Shown here: positions 21,778-29,769 of the stretch, in pieces
Layout of the letters: each line of letters begins with the position of its first letter
Numbering within the stretch: position 1 is the first letter of the stretch
Source: Balneola sp. MJW-20
GTDB taxonomy: Bacteria; Bacteroidota; Rhodothermia; Balneolales; Balneolaceae
Direction: 5' to 3'
Length of the DNA: 64,000 bases
Assembly: GCF_040811775.1 (NCBI RefSeq)
Contig: NZ_JBFNXW010000001.1
Span: forward strand, 1-64,000
Notes under the pieces: generated by a model
Told to the model about the DNA's origin: nothing
Databases searched by the model: none
Seen by the model: only the letters and a program-made list of their open reading frames with translations
Position numbers and translations under genes: made by a program

Positions 21778-22659
21778 TTATTCTACGTTCTGTACCTGTT
21801 CGCGGATCTGTTCCAGTGCTTCCTTGGATGCTACTACGTTTTGAGCCACGTCTGAATTATTAGCTTTGGAGCCTATGGTATTCAGTTCCCGGTTGATCTC
21901 CTGGGTCAGGAAGTTAAGCCGTCGACCTGATGGTTCTTTTTTCTGCATGGCATCCAGGAAGAATTTCAAATGTGATTTAAGTCTGACGATCTCCTCGGTG
22001 ATATCCATCTTATCAACCAGTACAGCGATCTCCATCTCCAGACGATCTTCATCGATCTTATCTTCTTCAATGATCTGTGCAATGCGCTCACGCAGTTTCG
22101 CTCGGATCTCTTCTCCTTTGCCCTCGGTATCTTTTTCGATCACTTCAAGGTTATCACTGATCGTCCTGATACGATCTTCAAGATCATTCTGGAGTTGAGT
22201 TCCTTCCTGCCGGCGCATGTTAATAAGATTATCCAGAGCCGATTGTGTAGCTTTTTTTACCAGCATCCATTTTCGTTCGGTCTCTTCCTCATCTTCTTCT
22301 TCATTAATGAAGATATCACCAAACTGAGTCAGGTCTTTTACACTGATTGGCTCTTCAATACCTGCATTTACCTGAACTTCTTTCAGCAGCTTCATATATC
22401 CGCGCACCTTGGGAATATTAACTGATATATCCAGATCTTCAGAGCCTACTTCTGTAACATGTACCGAAACATTGAGTTTCCCGCGGTTCACACGGTCAAG
22501 AATGGCTTCTTTGACTTGTAATTCTTTATCCTGCAGCTGTTGTGGGAGCCGGATATTCACGTCCATATATCGGCTGTTGAGTGATTTTATCTCAACGGTC
22601 GCAGTTGTGCCGTTATCAGTGGCATCTCCTCGACCGAATCCCGTCATCGATAATATCAT
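21778..22659 (-). CDS. YicC/YloC family endoribonuclease
   Basis: A 293-residue protein of the YicC family. It has the conserved start SMTGFGRG, the phrase EIKSLNSRYMDVNIRLP, and the C-terminal domain with DFLTQEINRE-type text (RLNFLTQEINRELNTIGSKAN). Family members have endoribonuclease activity and influence small RNA turnover. It heads the gmk-rpoZ-coaBC operon and is divergent from the carbamoyltransferase gene, 103 bases apart. Confidence 0.95.
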   Translation of the reverse strand: MILSMTGFGRGDATDNGTTATVEIKSLNSRYMDVNIRLPQQLQDKELQVKEAILDRVNRGKLNVSVHVTEVGSEDLDISVNIPKVRGYMKLLKEVQVNAGIEEPISVKDLTQFGDIFINEEEDEEETERKWMLVKKATQSALDNLINMRRQEGTQLQNDLEDRIRTISDNLEVIEKDTEGKGEEIRAKLRERIAQIIEEDKIDEDRLEMEIAVLVDKMDITEEIVRLKSHLKFFLDAMQKKEPSGRRLNFLTQEINRELNTIGSKANNSDVAQNVVASKEALEQIREQVQNVE

Positions 22660-22727
22660 TTAAAATTGGTCTGTTGATAGATTTGAGGCTTAAATAATAC
22701 TGTATCTAAATTTAAAAAACTAAGACC

Positions 22728-22757
22728 TTGGCAAATGATCTCTTATTAGTATCTTTT
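22728..22757 (+). promoter_or_regulatory. Candidate Bacteroidota-type promoter, nearly leaderless
   Basis: TTG at 22728-22730, a 19-base spacer and TATCTTTT at 22750-22757 fit the -33/-7 pattern TTG-N19-TAnnTTTG with one mismatch. The carbamoyltransferase ATG begins only 5 bases after the -7 box, so a start site at the usual distance would give a leader of a few bases or none. This is inference from spacing. Confidence 0.4.
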
Positions 22758-22762
22758 GCGCG

Positions 22763-24616
22763 ATGAACGATCAGACAATTTTAGGTATATCTGCATTTTA
22801 TCACGACTCCGCTGCTTGTGTAACGGTGAATGGCGAAATTGTAGTTGCAGCTCAGGAGGAGCGATTCACCCGAAGAAAACATGATGACCGTTTCCCTACA
22901 GAGGCCATCAGCTGGTGTCTGGAGGAGACAGGAATTAGGATAGATGATCTTGATGCGATCGTGTTCTATGATAAACCCTTCCTGAAATTTGAACGGTTGC
23001 TGGAAACCTACTTATCCTTTGCTCCAAAGGGCGTACGGTCATTTATTACCTCAATGCCGGTTTGGCTTAAAGAAAAGATGTTTCTCAAAAAGCAGATCTA
23101 TGACGGACTCAAAGAAATTGAGGAATACGATAAGGAGAAGGTCAATTTACTATTCCCGGAGCACCACCTGAGTCATGCGGCCAGTGCTTTTTATCCCTCA
23201 CCCTATGAAGAATCGGCGATCCTTACCATCGATGGTGTGGGAGAGTGGGCTACCGCGTCGATTGGGCTTGGTAAAGGCTCCGATATCTCCATCATAAAGG
23301 AACTTAAATTTCCGCATTCACTGGGACTGCTGTACTCTGCCTTTACGTACTTCCTGGGTTTTCGTGTAAATTCCGGTGAGTATAAACTCATGGGTTTGGC
23401 TCCTTACGGTGATCCCGATTCAGAGCTGGTTCAGGAGTATATGGATAAGATCAGGAATGAACTGGTTGATATCAGAGAGGATGGGTCCATCTGGCTGGAT
23501 CAGTCTTATTTTGATTACTCGACCGGTCTGAAAATGATCAAAGAAAAGAAGTGGGAAAAACTCTTCGGGTTCAGCCGGAGAGAAGAGGAGTCGGAATTGC
23601 AGCAGCATGAGGCGGATCTTGCCTTGGCTATTCAGAAAGTAACAGAAGAGATCGTACTGAAAATGGCCGAGCATGCCAGAGAACTGACCGGTTCCACTAA
23701 TCTATGTATGGCCGGAGGAGTTGCTCTGAATTGTGTGGCAAACGGAAAAATACAGGATGCCGGAATATTTGATAAGATCTTCATTCAACCTGCTGCGGGC
23801 GATGCCGGCGGTGCGGTAGGTGCAGCTCTAGCAGTTCATTACCTGTACTTTGAAAATAAAAGATCGGTTGTTCAGCCGGATGCGATGAAAGGGGCTTACC
23901 TGGGACCTGAATATCATAATCTTGATATTGACCGTAGTCTTAAAAAGCTGAATGCAGTTGCCTTAAAGGTTCAGGAAGAAGAGATCTATCCTCAGGCTGC
24001 ACAATGGCTTGACGAGGGTAAAGTAGTGGGCTGGTTTCAGGGCCGGATGGAGTTCGGTCCCCGCGCTCTGGGTGGAAGAAGTATTCTGGGAGATCCGAGA
24101 AAACCGGACATGCAGAAAAAACTGAACCTGAAGATCAAATACCGGGAATCCTTCCGGCCATTTGCACCTTCAGTACTGGCAGAAGAAGCGTTCACCTATT
24201 TTGACCTGGAAGGATACTCACCGTATATGCTGCTGGTACAGCCGGTAGGAGAGGAGTACTGGAATGAACTGCCGGAACATTATCATAAAATGCCGCTGAG
24301 GGAAAAACTGGCTTATGAGCGTTCGGACTACCCGGCTATAACGCATATTGATTTTTCAGCCCGTATACAGACGGTGCACAAAGAAACCAATCCGCGTTAC
24401 TGGAAACTGATCAAAGCTTTTGAGGACCGGACAGGCTGCGCCATGGTGGTAAATACGAGCTTTAATGTAAGGGGAGAACCTATTGTGTGTACTCCCGAAG
24501 ACGCTTATCGCTGTTTTATGAATACAGAAATGGATTATCTGGTGATGGGTGATTATGTTTTTGACAAGAAAGATCAGCCAGAGTGGCGAAAACAAATGGT
24601 CTTTGAAAAAGATTAA
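22763..24616 (+). CDS. Carbamoyltransferase (NodU/HypF-C type)
   Basis: A 617-residue enzyme that transfers a carbamoyl group from carbamoyl phosphate to a hydroxyl or similar acceptor. The Kae1-like N-terminal domain shows ISAFYHDSAACV, AAQEERFTRRKHD and the metal histidines in HHLSHAASAFYPS. A YrdC-like C-terminal part contains GRMEFGPRALGGRSILGDPR and NTSFNVRGEPIVCTP. The acceptor is not known; related enzymes act on sugars, antibiotics and other secondary products. It leads a three-gene unit with a DUF5989 peptide and an SxtJ-like protein, a set also known from the saxitoxin cluster. Confidence 0.92.
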   Translation: MNDQTILGISAFYHDSAACVTVNGEIVVAAQEERFTRRKHDDRFPTEAISWCLEETGIRIDDLDAIVFYDKPFLKFERLLETYLSFAPKGVRSFITSMPVWLKEKMFLKKQIYDGLKEIEEYDKEKVNLLFPEHHLSHAASAFYPSPYEESAILTIDGVGEWATASIGLGKGSDISIIKELKFPHSLGLLYSAFTYFLGFRVNSGEYKLMGLAPYGDPDSELVQEYMDKIRNELVDIREDGSIWLDQSYFDYSTGLKMIKEKKWEKLFGFSRREEESELQQHEADLALAIQKVTEEIVLKMAEHARELTGSTNLCMAGGVALNCVANGKIQDAGIFDKIFIQPAAGDAGGAVGAALAVHYLYFENKRSVVQPDAMKGAYLGPEYHNLDIDRSLKKLNAVALKVQEEEIYPQAAQWLDEGKVVGWFQGRMEFGPRALGGRSILGDPRKPDMQKKLNLKIKYRESFRPFAPSVLAEEAFTYFDLEGYSPYMLLVQPVGEEYWNELPEHYHKMPLREKLAYERSDYPAITHIDFSARIQTVHKETNPRYWKLIKAFEDRTGCAMVVNTSFNVRGEPIVCTPEDAYRCFMNTEMDYLVMGDYVFDKKDQPEWRKQMVFEKD

Positions 24617-24627
24617 GAGGATATAGT

Positions 24628-24777
24628 ATGGATCTGCTGAAAGATTTATGGGCATTTATGAAAGAACGGAAGAAATTCTGGCTGGCACCGGTGATTGTGG
24701 TGCTTCTGCTGCTTGGGTTCCTGATCGTGATCGGGGGAGGGTCCTCCATCGCTCCGTTTATCTACACTTTATTCTGA
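24628..24777 (+). CDS. DUF5989-like small membrane protein
   Basis: A 49-residue peptide: a basic amphipathic start (MDLLKDLWAFMKERKKFW), one transmembrane helix (APVIVVLLLLGFLIVIGGGS) and a short end PFIYTLF. This matches the small DUF5989 proteins that accompany NodU-type carbamoyltransferases and SxtJ proteins. It lies 11 bases after the carbamoyltransferase and 6 bases before the SxtJ gene, so it is an easily missed but well supported gene. Its role is unknown. Confidence 0.85.
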   Translation: MDLLKDLWAFMKERKKFWLAPVIVVLLLLGFLIVIGGGSSIAPFIYTLF

Positions 24778-24783
24778 TAAACT

Positions 24784-25173
24784 ATGCTGCCTGAACGCGA
24801 CCTGGACTTTGTAAAGCAGGACCCTCAGACCCCAAAGACCCAGCTGGTGATGGTCACAGGACTGCTCCTGATCTCTATCCTGCTGGATAATATGATCCTG
24901 GCTTATGTGGCATTGGGTATTGGTCTGCTGAGCCTCATGTTTAAACCGGCCGGGGACTTCCTGGTATGGGTTTGGTATAAGATTGCGGAAATACTCAGCA
25001 GGGTGGTTAATCCGATCGTGCTCGGACTGGTCTATTTCATCTTCATTAGCCCGATCGCACTGCTTTTCCGTGCCTTCGGGAATGATCCGCTTTCTTTAAA
25101 GAGACCGAAGGGCAGTTTGTATGAGCTAAGGGAGAAGACCTTTGGGAAAGAGGACCTGGAAAAGCCTTTTTGA
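24784..25173 (+). CDS. SxtJ family membrane protein
   Basis: A 129-residue protein with two to three hydrophobic segments (LVMVTGLLLISILLDNMILAYVALGIGLLSLMF as two passes, then VLGLVYFIFISPIALLFRAF) and the ending DPLSLKRPKGS. This is the form of SxtJ, a protein encoded beside carbamoyltransferases; its biochemical role is not established. It may anchor or assist the carbamoyltransferase at the membrane, which is inference from constant neighbourhood. Confidence 0.85.
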   Translation: MLPERDLDFVKQDPQTPKTQLVMVTGLLLISILLDNMILAYVALGIGLLSLMFKPAGDFLVWVWYKIAEILSRVVNPIVLGLVYFIFISPIALLFRAFGNDPLSLKRPKGSLYELREKTFGKEDLEKPF

Positions 25174-25182
25174 TTTTCCAGG
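25155..25182 (+). terminator. Possible terminator hairpin after the SxtJ gene
   Basis: CCTGGAAAA at 25155-25163 pairs perfectly with TTTTCCAGG at 25174-25182 around a ten-base loop that contains the stop codon. A T-run follows only about ten bases later, so it is not a textbook site; it may end the plus-strand trio. Confidence 0.35.
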
Positions 25183-25219
25183 ACCAAGTCACGTTTTTTT
25201 ATTAAAACAGAATTGAGAA

Positions 25220-25675
25220 TTAAGATTTCTCTTCTTCCACTTTTTGAAGTGATACCGCATTTACACAATAACGGAGTCCGCTGGGAGCGGGGCCGTCAGG
25301 GAAGACATGTCCAAGATGCGCATCACATACATTGCAGAGGATCTCGATGCGGCTCATGAACATGGAGTTATCCTGTTCATATTTGATAGCATTAACTTCT
25401 GCCGGCTGCGTAAAAGAAGGCCAGCCGGAACTGCTTTCGAATTTTTCATTGGCATCAAAGAGCAACTCTCCGCAGCAAACACATTCGTACTTTCCTGGAT
25501 CAAAACGGTAGCACATATCAGAGCTTCCGGGTCGTTCAGTTCCTTTTTGTCGAGTGATCGCAAACTGCTCTCCGGTCAGCTCTTTCTTCCATTCTTCGAC
25601 AGATTTTTCTAACCGTCGGGGTGGTTCGGGATTTCCTTCCCGGGCAAATTTTTTAATGTCATTCCACTTTAGCAT
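25220..25675 (-). CDS. msrB: Peptide-methionine (R)-S-oxide reductase
   Basis: A 151-residue MsrB that repairs oxidised methionine. The zinc cysteines are C65 and C68 (YECVCCGE) and C114 and C117 (CNVC). SGWPSF is at 83-88, and the catalytic Cys137 is in RYCVN. No signal peptide is seen, so it is cytoplasmic. It follows glmM by 8 bases and is probably the last gene of the adenosyltransferase-SGNH-glmM-msrB operon. Confidence 0.94.
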   Translation of the reverse strand: MLKWNDIKKFAREGNPEPPRRLEKSVEEWKKELTGEQFAITRQKGTERPGSSDMCYRFDPGKYECVCCGELLFDANEKFESSSGWPSFTQPAEVNAIKYEQDNSMFMSRIEILCNVCDAHLGHVFPDGPAPSGLRYCVNAVSLQKVEEEKS

Positions 25676-25683
25676 GTTCTCTC

Positions 25684-27033
25684 TCAGTTTATAAGGTCTT
25701 TGATCTTATTGGCGAATCCCTGTGCAGCTTCCGGTGTTTTTCCTTCTGAATAGATCCGGATGATCGGTTCAGTATTCGACTTTCTTAAATGAACCCATCC
25801 TTCGGCAAAATCGATCTTTACGCCATCAATGGTATTGGGCTTAAGATTGGAATAGTGGTCCTTTACGAATTTCAGGACCTCATCGGCGTCTTTACCCAGA
25901 TCGTCCAGCTGTATTTTTGACTTGCTCATATAATAATCCGGAAGTGTTGCACGGTAATCGGCTGAGCTCATTTTCTTTTCAGCAAGCATTTGCAGCATGA
26001 TGGCAATACCAACAAGGGAGTCTCTTCCATAATGAAGATCCGGACAGATCACCCCGCCGTTACCTTCCCCGCCAATGACCGCATCATGTTCCTGCATGGC
26101 TTTCACCACGTTGATCTCGCCCACTGCTGAGCGATGGCAGATCTGCCCGTATTTTGCAGCAACATCATCAGACACCCGTGAGGAAGATAAATTAGTGGCA
26201 CAGGCTCCCGGAGTTTTTGACAGAATGAAGTCAAAGGCAGAAGCCTGAGTATATTCTTCTCCGAACAGATCGCCGTTATTGTCCACCAGTGCAAGCCGGT
26301 CGGCATCGGGATCGGTAACCACGCCCAGATCGGCCCCGCTTTCTTTAACCAGGCCACAGATCTCAGTGAGATGCTCGGGTAGCGGCTCGGGATTGTGCGG
26401 GAATAGTCCGTTGGGTGTACAGTGGATCTTATGCACTTTATTGACACCCAGTCTTTCGAGTAAGCGGGGGACTGCTTCCGACCCTGCACCGTTCACAGCA
26501 TCAACAGCCACGCTGAAGTCTTCTTTTGCAATGGTATCCGCATCGATATAGGGAAGAGCAAGGATCTCCTCAATATGATACTCCAGCAGGTCGTCACTTT
26601 CGATCAGATTTCCGATGCCTTCATAGGATTTATAGTCGAATTTGCCGCTTTCAGCGATCTCGATGACTTTTTTACCCTGATCGGCATCCAGAAACTCGCT
26701 TTTTTCATTCAGGAGTTTCAGTGCATTCCACTGAGCAGGGTTATGGGATGCAGAGATAATAATACCGCCTGCGGCTTTGTGACGAAGCACACCCATAGCT
26801 ACGGTCGGGGTCGGAACAATTCCAACCTTTATCACATCACAACCAACACTCATCAATGTAGATGCAACAATATCTTCACAGATCTGGCCCGTCACTCTTG
26901 AGTCACGCCCCAGGACCACGGTGCCGCCTTTAAGCCAGGTTCCGTAAGCGGCTGTGAACCGGGCCAGGTTTTCAGGGTTCAGGTCGGTTCCAAATATTCC
27001 TCTGATTCCGGAAACGGAGATCATTAATGCCAT
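25684..27033 (-). CDS. glmM: Phosphoglucosamine mutase family protein
   Basis: A 449-residue alpha-D-phosphohexomutase. The substrate loop opening is SVSGIRGIFGTDLNP, the phosphoserine is Ser95 in ISASHNP, the metal loop is DPDADRLAL, and the sugar loop GEGNGGVICP is clear. The C-terminal phosphate loop is RKSNTEPIIRIYSEG. Sequence style favours GlmM (glucosamine-6-phosphate to glucosamine-1-phosphate, for cell wall precursor) over phosphomannomutase, but this can only be settled by assay. It is one base downstream of the SGNH/TPR gene. Confidence 0.9.
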   Translation of the reverse strand: MALMISVSGIRGIFGTDLNPENLARFTAAYGTWLKGGTVVLGRDSRVTGQICEDIVASTLMSVGCDVIKVGIVPTPTVAMGVLRHKAAGGIIISASHNPAQWNALKLLNEKSEFLDADQGKKVIEIAESGKFDYKSYEGIGNLIESDDLLEYHIEEILALPYIDADTIAKEDFSVAVDAVNGAGSEAVPRLLERLGVNKVHKIHCTPNGLFPHNPEPLPEHLTEICGLVKESGADLGVVTDPDADRLALVDNNGDLFGEEYTQASAFDFILSKTPGACATNLSSSRVSDDVAAKYGQICHRSAVGEINVVKAMQEHDAVIGGEGNGGVICPDLHYGRDSLVGIAIMLQMLAEKKMSSADYRATLPDYYMSKSKIQLDDLGKDADEVLKFVKDHYSNLKPNTIDGVKIDFAEGWVHLRKSNTEPIIRIYSEGKTPEAAQGFANKIKDLIN

Positions 27034-27034
27034 G

Positions 27035-29038
27035 TCAGTTTTGTCCTCTTGATTGTATGATAGATTCCAGTTGCGCTTTCCACTGCTGAATACCCGGGAA
27101 AGAAGGGTTAATGCGAATTACTTCATTGGCAATATCCATTGCTTTGCGGAATTGCTGATCGGTGCCGTATGCGCCGGACAGATTGTAGAGCATCTGCGGG
27201 TCATCCGGATTGATACTTCTGGATCGTTCGAGCAGATCGATCGCTTTTTTGGTGTTACCGGAATTCAGCTCAATAGCTCCCAGCATTTTGGTGGTAAAGG
27301 CCTCATTGGGAGCCAGTTCATAAGCCTTTTGAAGTAAAGGATATGCATTGTCAAAATCATTTCTATCGAGATAGAGCCGGGCTGCAAATACATAAGGAGA
27401 GTCATTCCATGGTTGATTGCGGATCAGTCCACGGTATTCCAGTAGTGCTTTATCGATCTGACCCCTCTTTTCATAATATTGCGCCAGTTCCACCTTGGCT
27501 TCATCCCAGCGTTTATTGACGTGTACGGCTTCGAAAGCCAGCGAATCCAGCTTTGAGACTGGTTTGTAAGTACTCTGATAGGTGATTCCGCTTCCATCCT
27601 GCACAAAAGGAAATCCTTGTTTCAGCGTACGGATCCGATGCCAGATCATTCGCTCATCAAATTCAGACAGATACATTTTCTCACGGTATCCCGAAAGATC
27701 TGTTTCCTCATTCTGAAGTAAGCCTTGTTTCTCCAGGTCGTTCATCATTTGTTCAGCAAAAGTCCGGCCGATGAGGAAATAGCCCCGATCGTTGGGATGA
27801 AGGTGCTCCAGCATCAGATCATTGCCAATGATCCCCGATACCGCATTTTGCTGCAATGTATCCAGGGATGAAACCAGGACAGCATTATCATAGGTATTAC
27901 TCAGTTCGGTTATGATCGTGTTGATCTCGGTCGGGGCTCGGAATTTCAATCCATCCAGGTCTTTGGCATAATTGAATTGTTCTCCGGCATTTGTGAAGTC
28001 TCCTGATTCGAATGCAGATCTTCCTTCCATATAGACCTCATCAGCAGGAGGAAGTGCTGTGTCTTTGATAACTACAAAGGGAGGTTGGTCTTTTACATTA
28101 CTGGCAATTGTACTCAGATATACTTTGATCCCGGTATCCTGAAACTGTTCGATGATCTTTGACATATTGGACCGGAATTGTATCATAGCCAGTTCATACT
28201 TCGGCCCATTGAGTTCTATAGAGCGGGAGCTGATGATCCGCTCCATCAGCGTAGCCCCGGGTTTTGCCATATCTTCGTCAGATGTGAAAAACCTTCCAGC
28301 CTCTACGATCAGATTTCGCAAGAGTAAAAAAGTCTTGAATCGCTGCAGTTTGAGATAGAACCGGACAAAGCCCGGGAAACCGCCGAGGGTCTCATTGGAC
28401 CCTACGCCCAGAGCCCCATAAAATTCATTATGTCCGGCATAGATCATGATCGCATCCGGATCCTGTTCAATAATCTCATCCACCTGGTCAAAAAGAGTGT
28501 AAGTACTGATAGCGGATGTAGCCACATTTACCACTTCCACTTCTTTATCGGGCATGGCATCGCTTAATATGTCATCCACCACACGGGAGAAAGTACCGTT
28601 AAAGCCGTAAGGGTATCCGGCTGCTGATGACCCACCCATGGCAAAGACGCGGTATCCGTTTTCCGGTTTCTCCGCCAGGAACACATCCGTGGAAGGATTC
28701 GGGATGGTTTTGGTGTAGAAGAAATACCGTGCAGCAAAGTTCGGGTTAGGAAGAAGGTACTCGTCACCTTTAATATTAGGGTTAATGAAGAGCTCGGTAT
28801 CTCCCATATAGTCTAAGCCTCTCAGCCCGGCCTCCAGTAAAATGAAAAAGAGGAAAGGAATGGAAAAAGTGATACCGTAGAAAAGAAGTTTCTTTTTCAG
28901 TGGAATCGGCTGACTGATCTCATCGATATAGGCTCTGATCTCAGCTTCATCTGCATTGAGCTTCTTTGCGAGCTCGGCTGCTGATCGCTTTTTGTGGTTT
29001 TTCTTTATGAAAGATTTAGCTCTGTTAGTAAGCGCCAT
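27035..29038 (-). CDS. Membrane-anchored SGNH hydrolase with TPR repeats
   Basis: A 667-residue protein of unusual layout. Residues 1-45 form a small helix-turn-helix-like unit (SAAELAKKLNADEAEIRAYI) on the cytoplasmic side, then one transmembrane helix at about 51-70. A periplasmic SGNH hydrolase domain follows, with block I AMGGSSAAGYP (Ser137 or Ser138), GHNEF at 202-206 and block V HLHPNDRGY. The C-terminal third has TPR repeats (LEYRGLIRNQPWNDSPY, YELAPNEAFTTKMLGAIEL, SINPDDPQMLYNLSGAY). SGNH enzymes are esterases or O-acyl modifiers; the substrate here may be an envelope glycan, which is inference. Its ATG overlaps the preceding stop by one base. Confidence 0.85.
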   Translation of the reverse strand: MALTNRAKSFIKKNHKKRSAAELAKKLNADEAEIRAYIDEISQPIPLKKKLLFYGITFSIPFLFFILLEAGLRGLDYMGDTELFINPNIKGDEYLLPNPNFAARYFFYTKTIPNPSTDVFLAEKPENGYRVFAMGGSSAAGYPYGFNGTFSRVVDDILSDAMPDKEVEVVNVATSAISTYTLFDQVDEIIEQDPDAIMIYAGHNEFYGALGVGSNETLGGFPGFVRFYLKLQRFKTFLLLRNLIVEAGRFFTSDEDMAKPGATLMERIISSRSIELNGPKYELAMIQFRSNMSKIIEQFQDTGIKVYLSTIASNVKDQPPFVVIKDTALPPADEVYMEGRSAFESGDFTNAGEQFNYAKDLDGLKFRAPTEINTIITELSNTYDNAVLVSSLDTLQQNAVSGIIGNDLMLEHLHPNDRGYFLIGRTFAEQMMNDLEKQGLLQNEETDLSGYREKMYLSEFDERMIWHRIRTLKQGFPFVQDGSGITYQSTYKPVSKLDSLAFEAVHVNKRWDEAKVELAQYYEKRGQIDKALLEYRGLIRNQPWNDSPYVFAARLYLDRNDFDNAYPLLQKAYELAPNEAFTTKMLGAIELNSGNTKKAIDLLERSRSINPDDPQMLYNLSGAYGTDQQFRKAMDIANEVIRINPSFPGIQQWKAQLESIIQSRGQN

Positions 29039-29586
29039 TACTGCTTATCAACTTTCCAGGTGGTTTCCGGAGTATCTGCTTCTTTATTCTCAAACCTGGC
29101 CAGTACAAAGAGAAAATCTGACAGGCGGTTCATATATTTTATGGCAGTCTCAGAAATGCCTTCCTCATGGCGGCACTCAACCGTGATCCTTTCAGCTCTG
29201 CGGCAAACAGTACGGGCAAAGTGCAGGGTAGAACCTGATTCTGATCCTCCCGGAAGGATAAAGTTTCGGAGCGGGGTCAGGGTTGCCTCGAGTTCGTCAA
29301 TGCCGTTTTCCAGAAAAGTAACTTCATCCTCAGATATGCGCTTGATGCGGGTTTCGTTGGAGTGAGGTGTGGCCAGATCAGCACCCAGTACAAAAAGCTG
29401 GTGCTGGATGGTTTCAAGATATTGTTTTCCCAGTGCACTGAGTCCGTGAGCAATAGCCATTCCCAGTATGGAGTTTAGCTCATCCACAGTACCATAAGAA
29501 TCTATTCTTTTCGAACTTTTTGAAACTCTCTGCCCCCCGAATAATGAGGTCTCACCCGTATCGCCTTTTCTGGTATATATTTTCAT
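29038..29586 (-). CDS. Cob(I)alamin adenosyltransferase, PduO type
   Basis: About 182 residues. The start at 29586 gives the family opening MKIYTRKGDTGETSLFGG; the frame extends 12 codons upstream but those residues are not family-like. The ATP-binding N-terminal motif, DELNSILGMA, FVLGADLATP and FARTVCRRAER are characteristic of the PduO type, which makes adenosylcobalamin from cob(I)alamin and ATP. Its stop overlaps the SGNH/TPR start by one base (TAATG), so it leads that operon although its function looks unrelated. Confidence 0.93.
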   Translation of the reverse strand: MKIYTRKGDTGETSLFGGQRVSKSSKRIDSYGTVDELNSILGMAIAHGLSALGKQYLETIQHQLFVLGADLATPHSNETRIKRISEDEVTFLENGIDELEATLTPLRNFILPGGSESGSTLHFARTVCRRAERITVECRHEEGISETAIKYMNRLSDFLFVLARFENKEADTPETTWKVDKQ

Positions 29587-29644
29587 TCTGTTCTGTTTTA
29601 GCACAAAAATAGGGTTTTTCACATGAGGATTCGAATGTTTTTTT

Positions 29645-29706
29645 CAGAAGGCAGAAGGCAGAAGGCAGAAGGCAGAAGGCAGAAGGCAGAAGGCAGAAGG
29701 CAGAAG
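29645..29706. repeat. Tandem heptanucleotide repeat (CAGAAGG, eight copies plus a partial)
   Basis: Eight perfect head-to-tail copies of CAGAAGG run from 29645 to 29700, followed by CAGAAG. They lie in the spacer between the divergent adenosyltransferase and LolA-like genes, about 60 bases from each start. Perfect identity points to recent slippage growth. The reading frame of neither gene includes it, so any effect would be on promoter spacing or transcript leader. Confidence 0.95.
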
Positions 29707-29769
29707 CTATTTTTAATTTTTAACTTTTAATTATTAATTCCATCATGTGACTAACAAGTTGACGAGGTT

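Noticed and set aside
29645..29706. The heptamer array as a CRISPR
   Set aside because: There are no spacers between copies, the unit is only 7 bases, and no cas genes are near.
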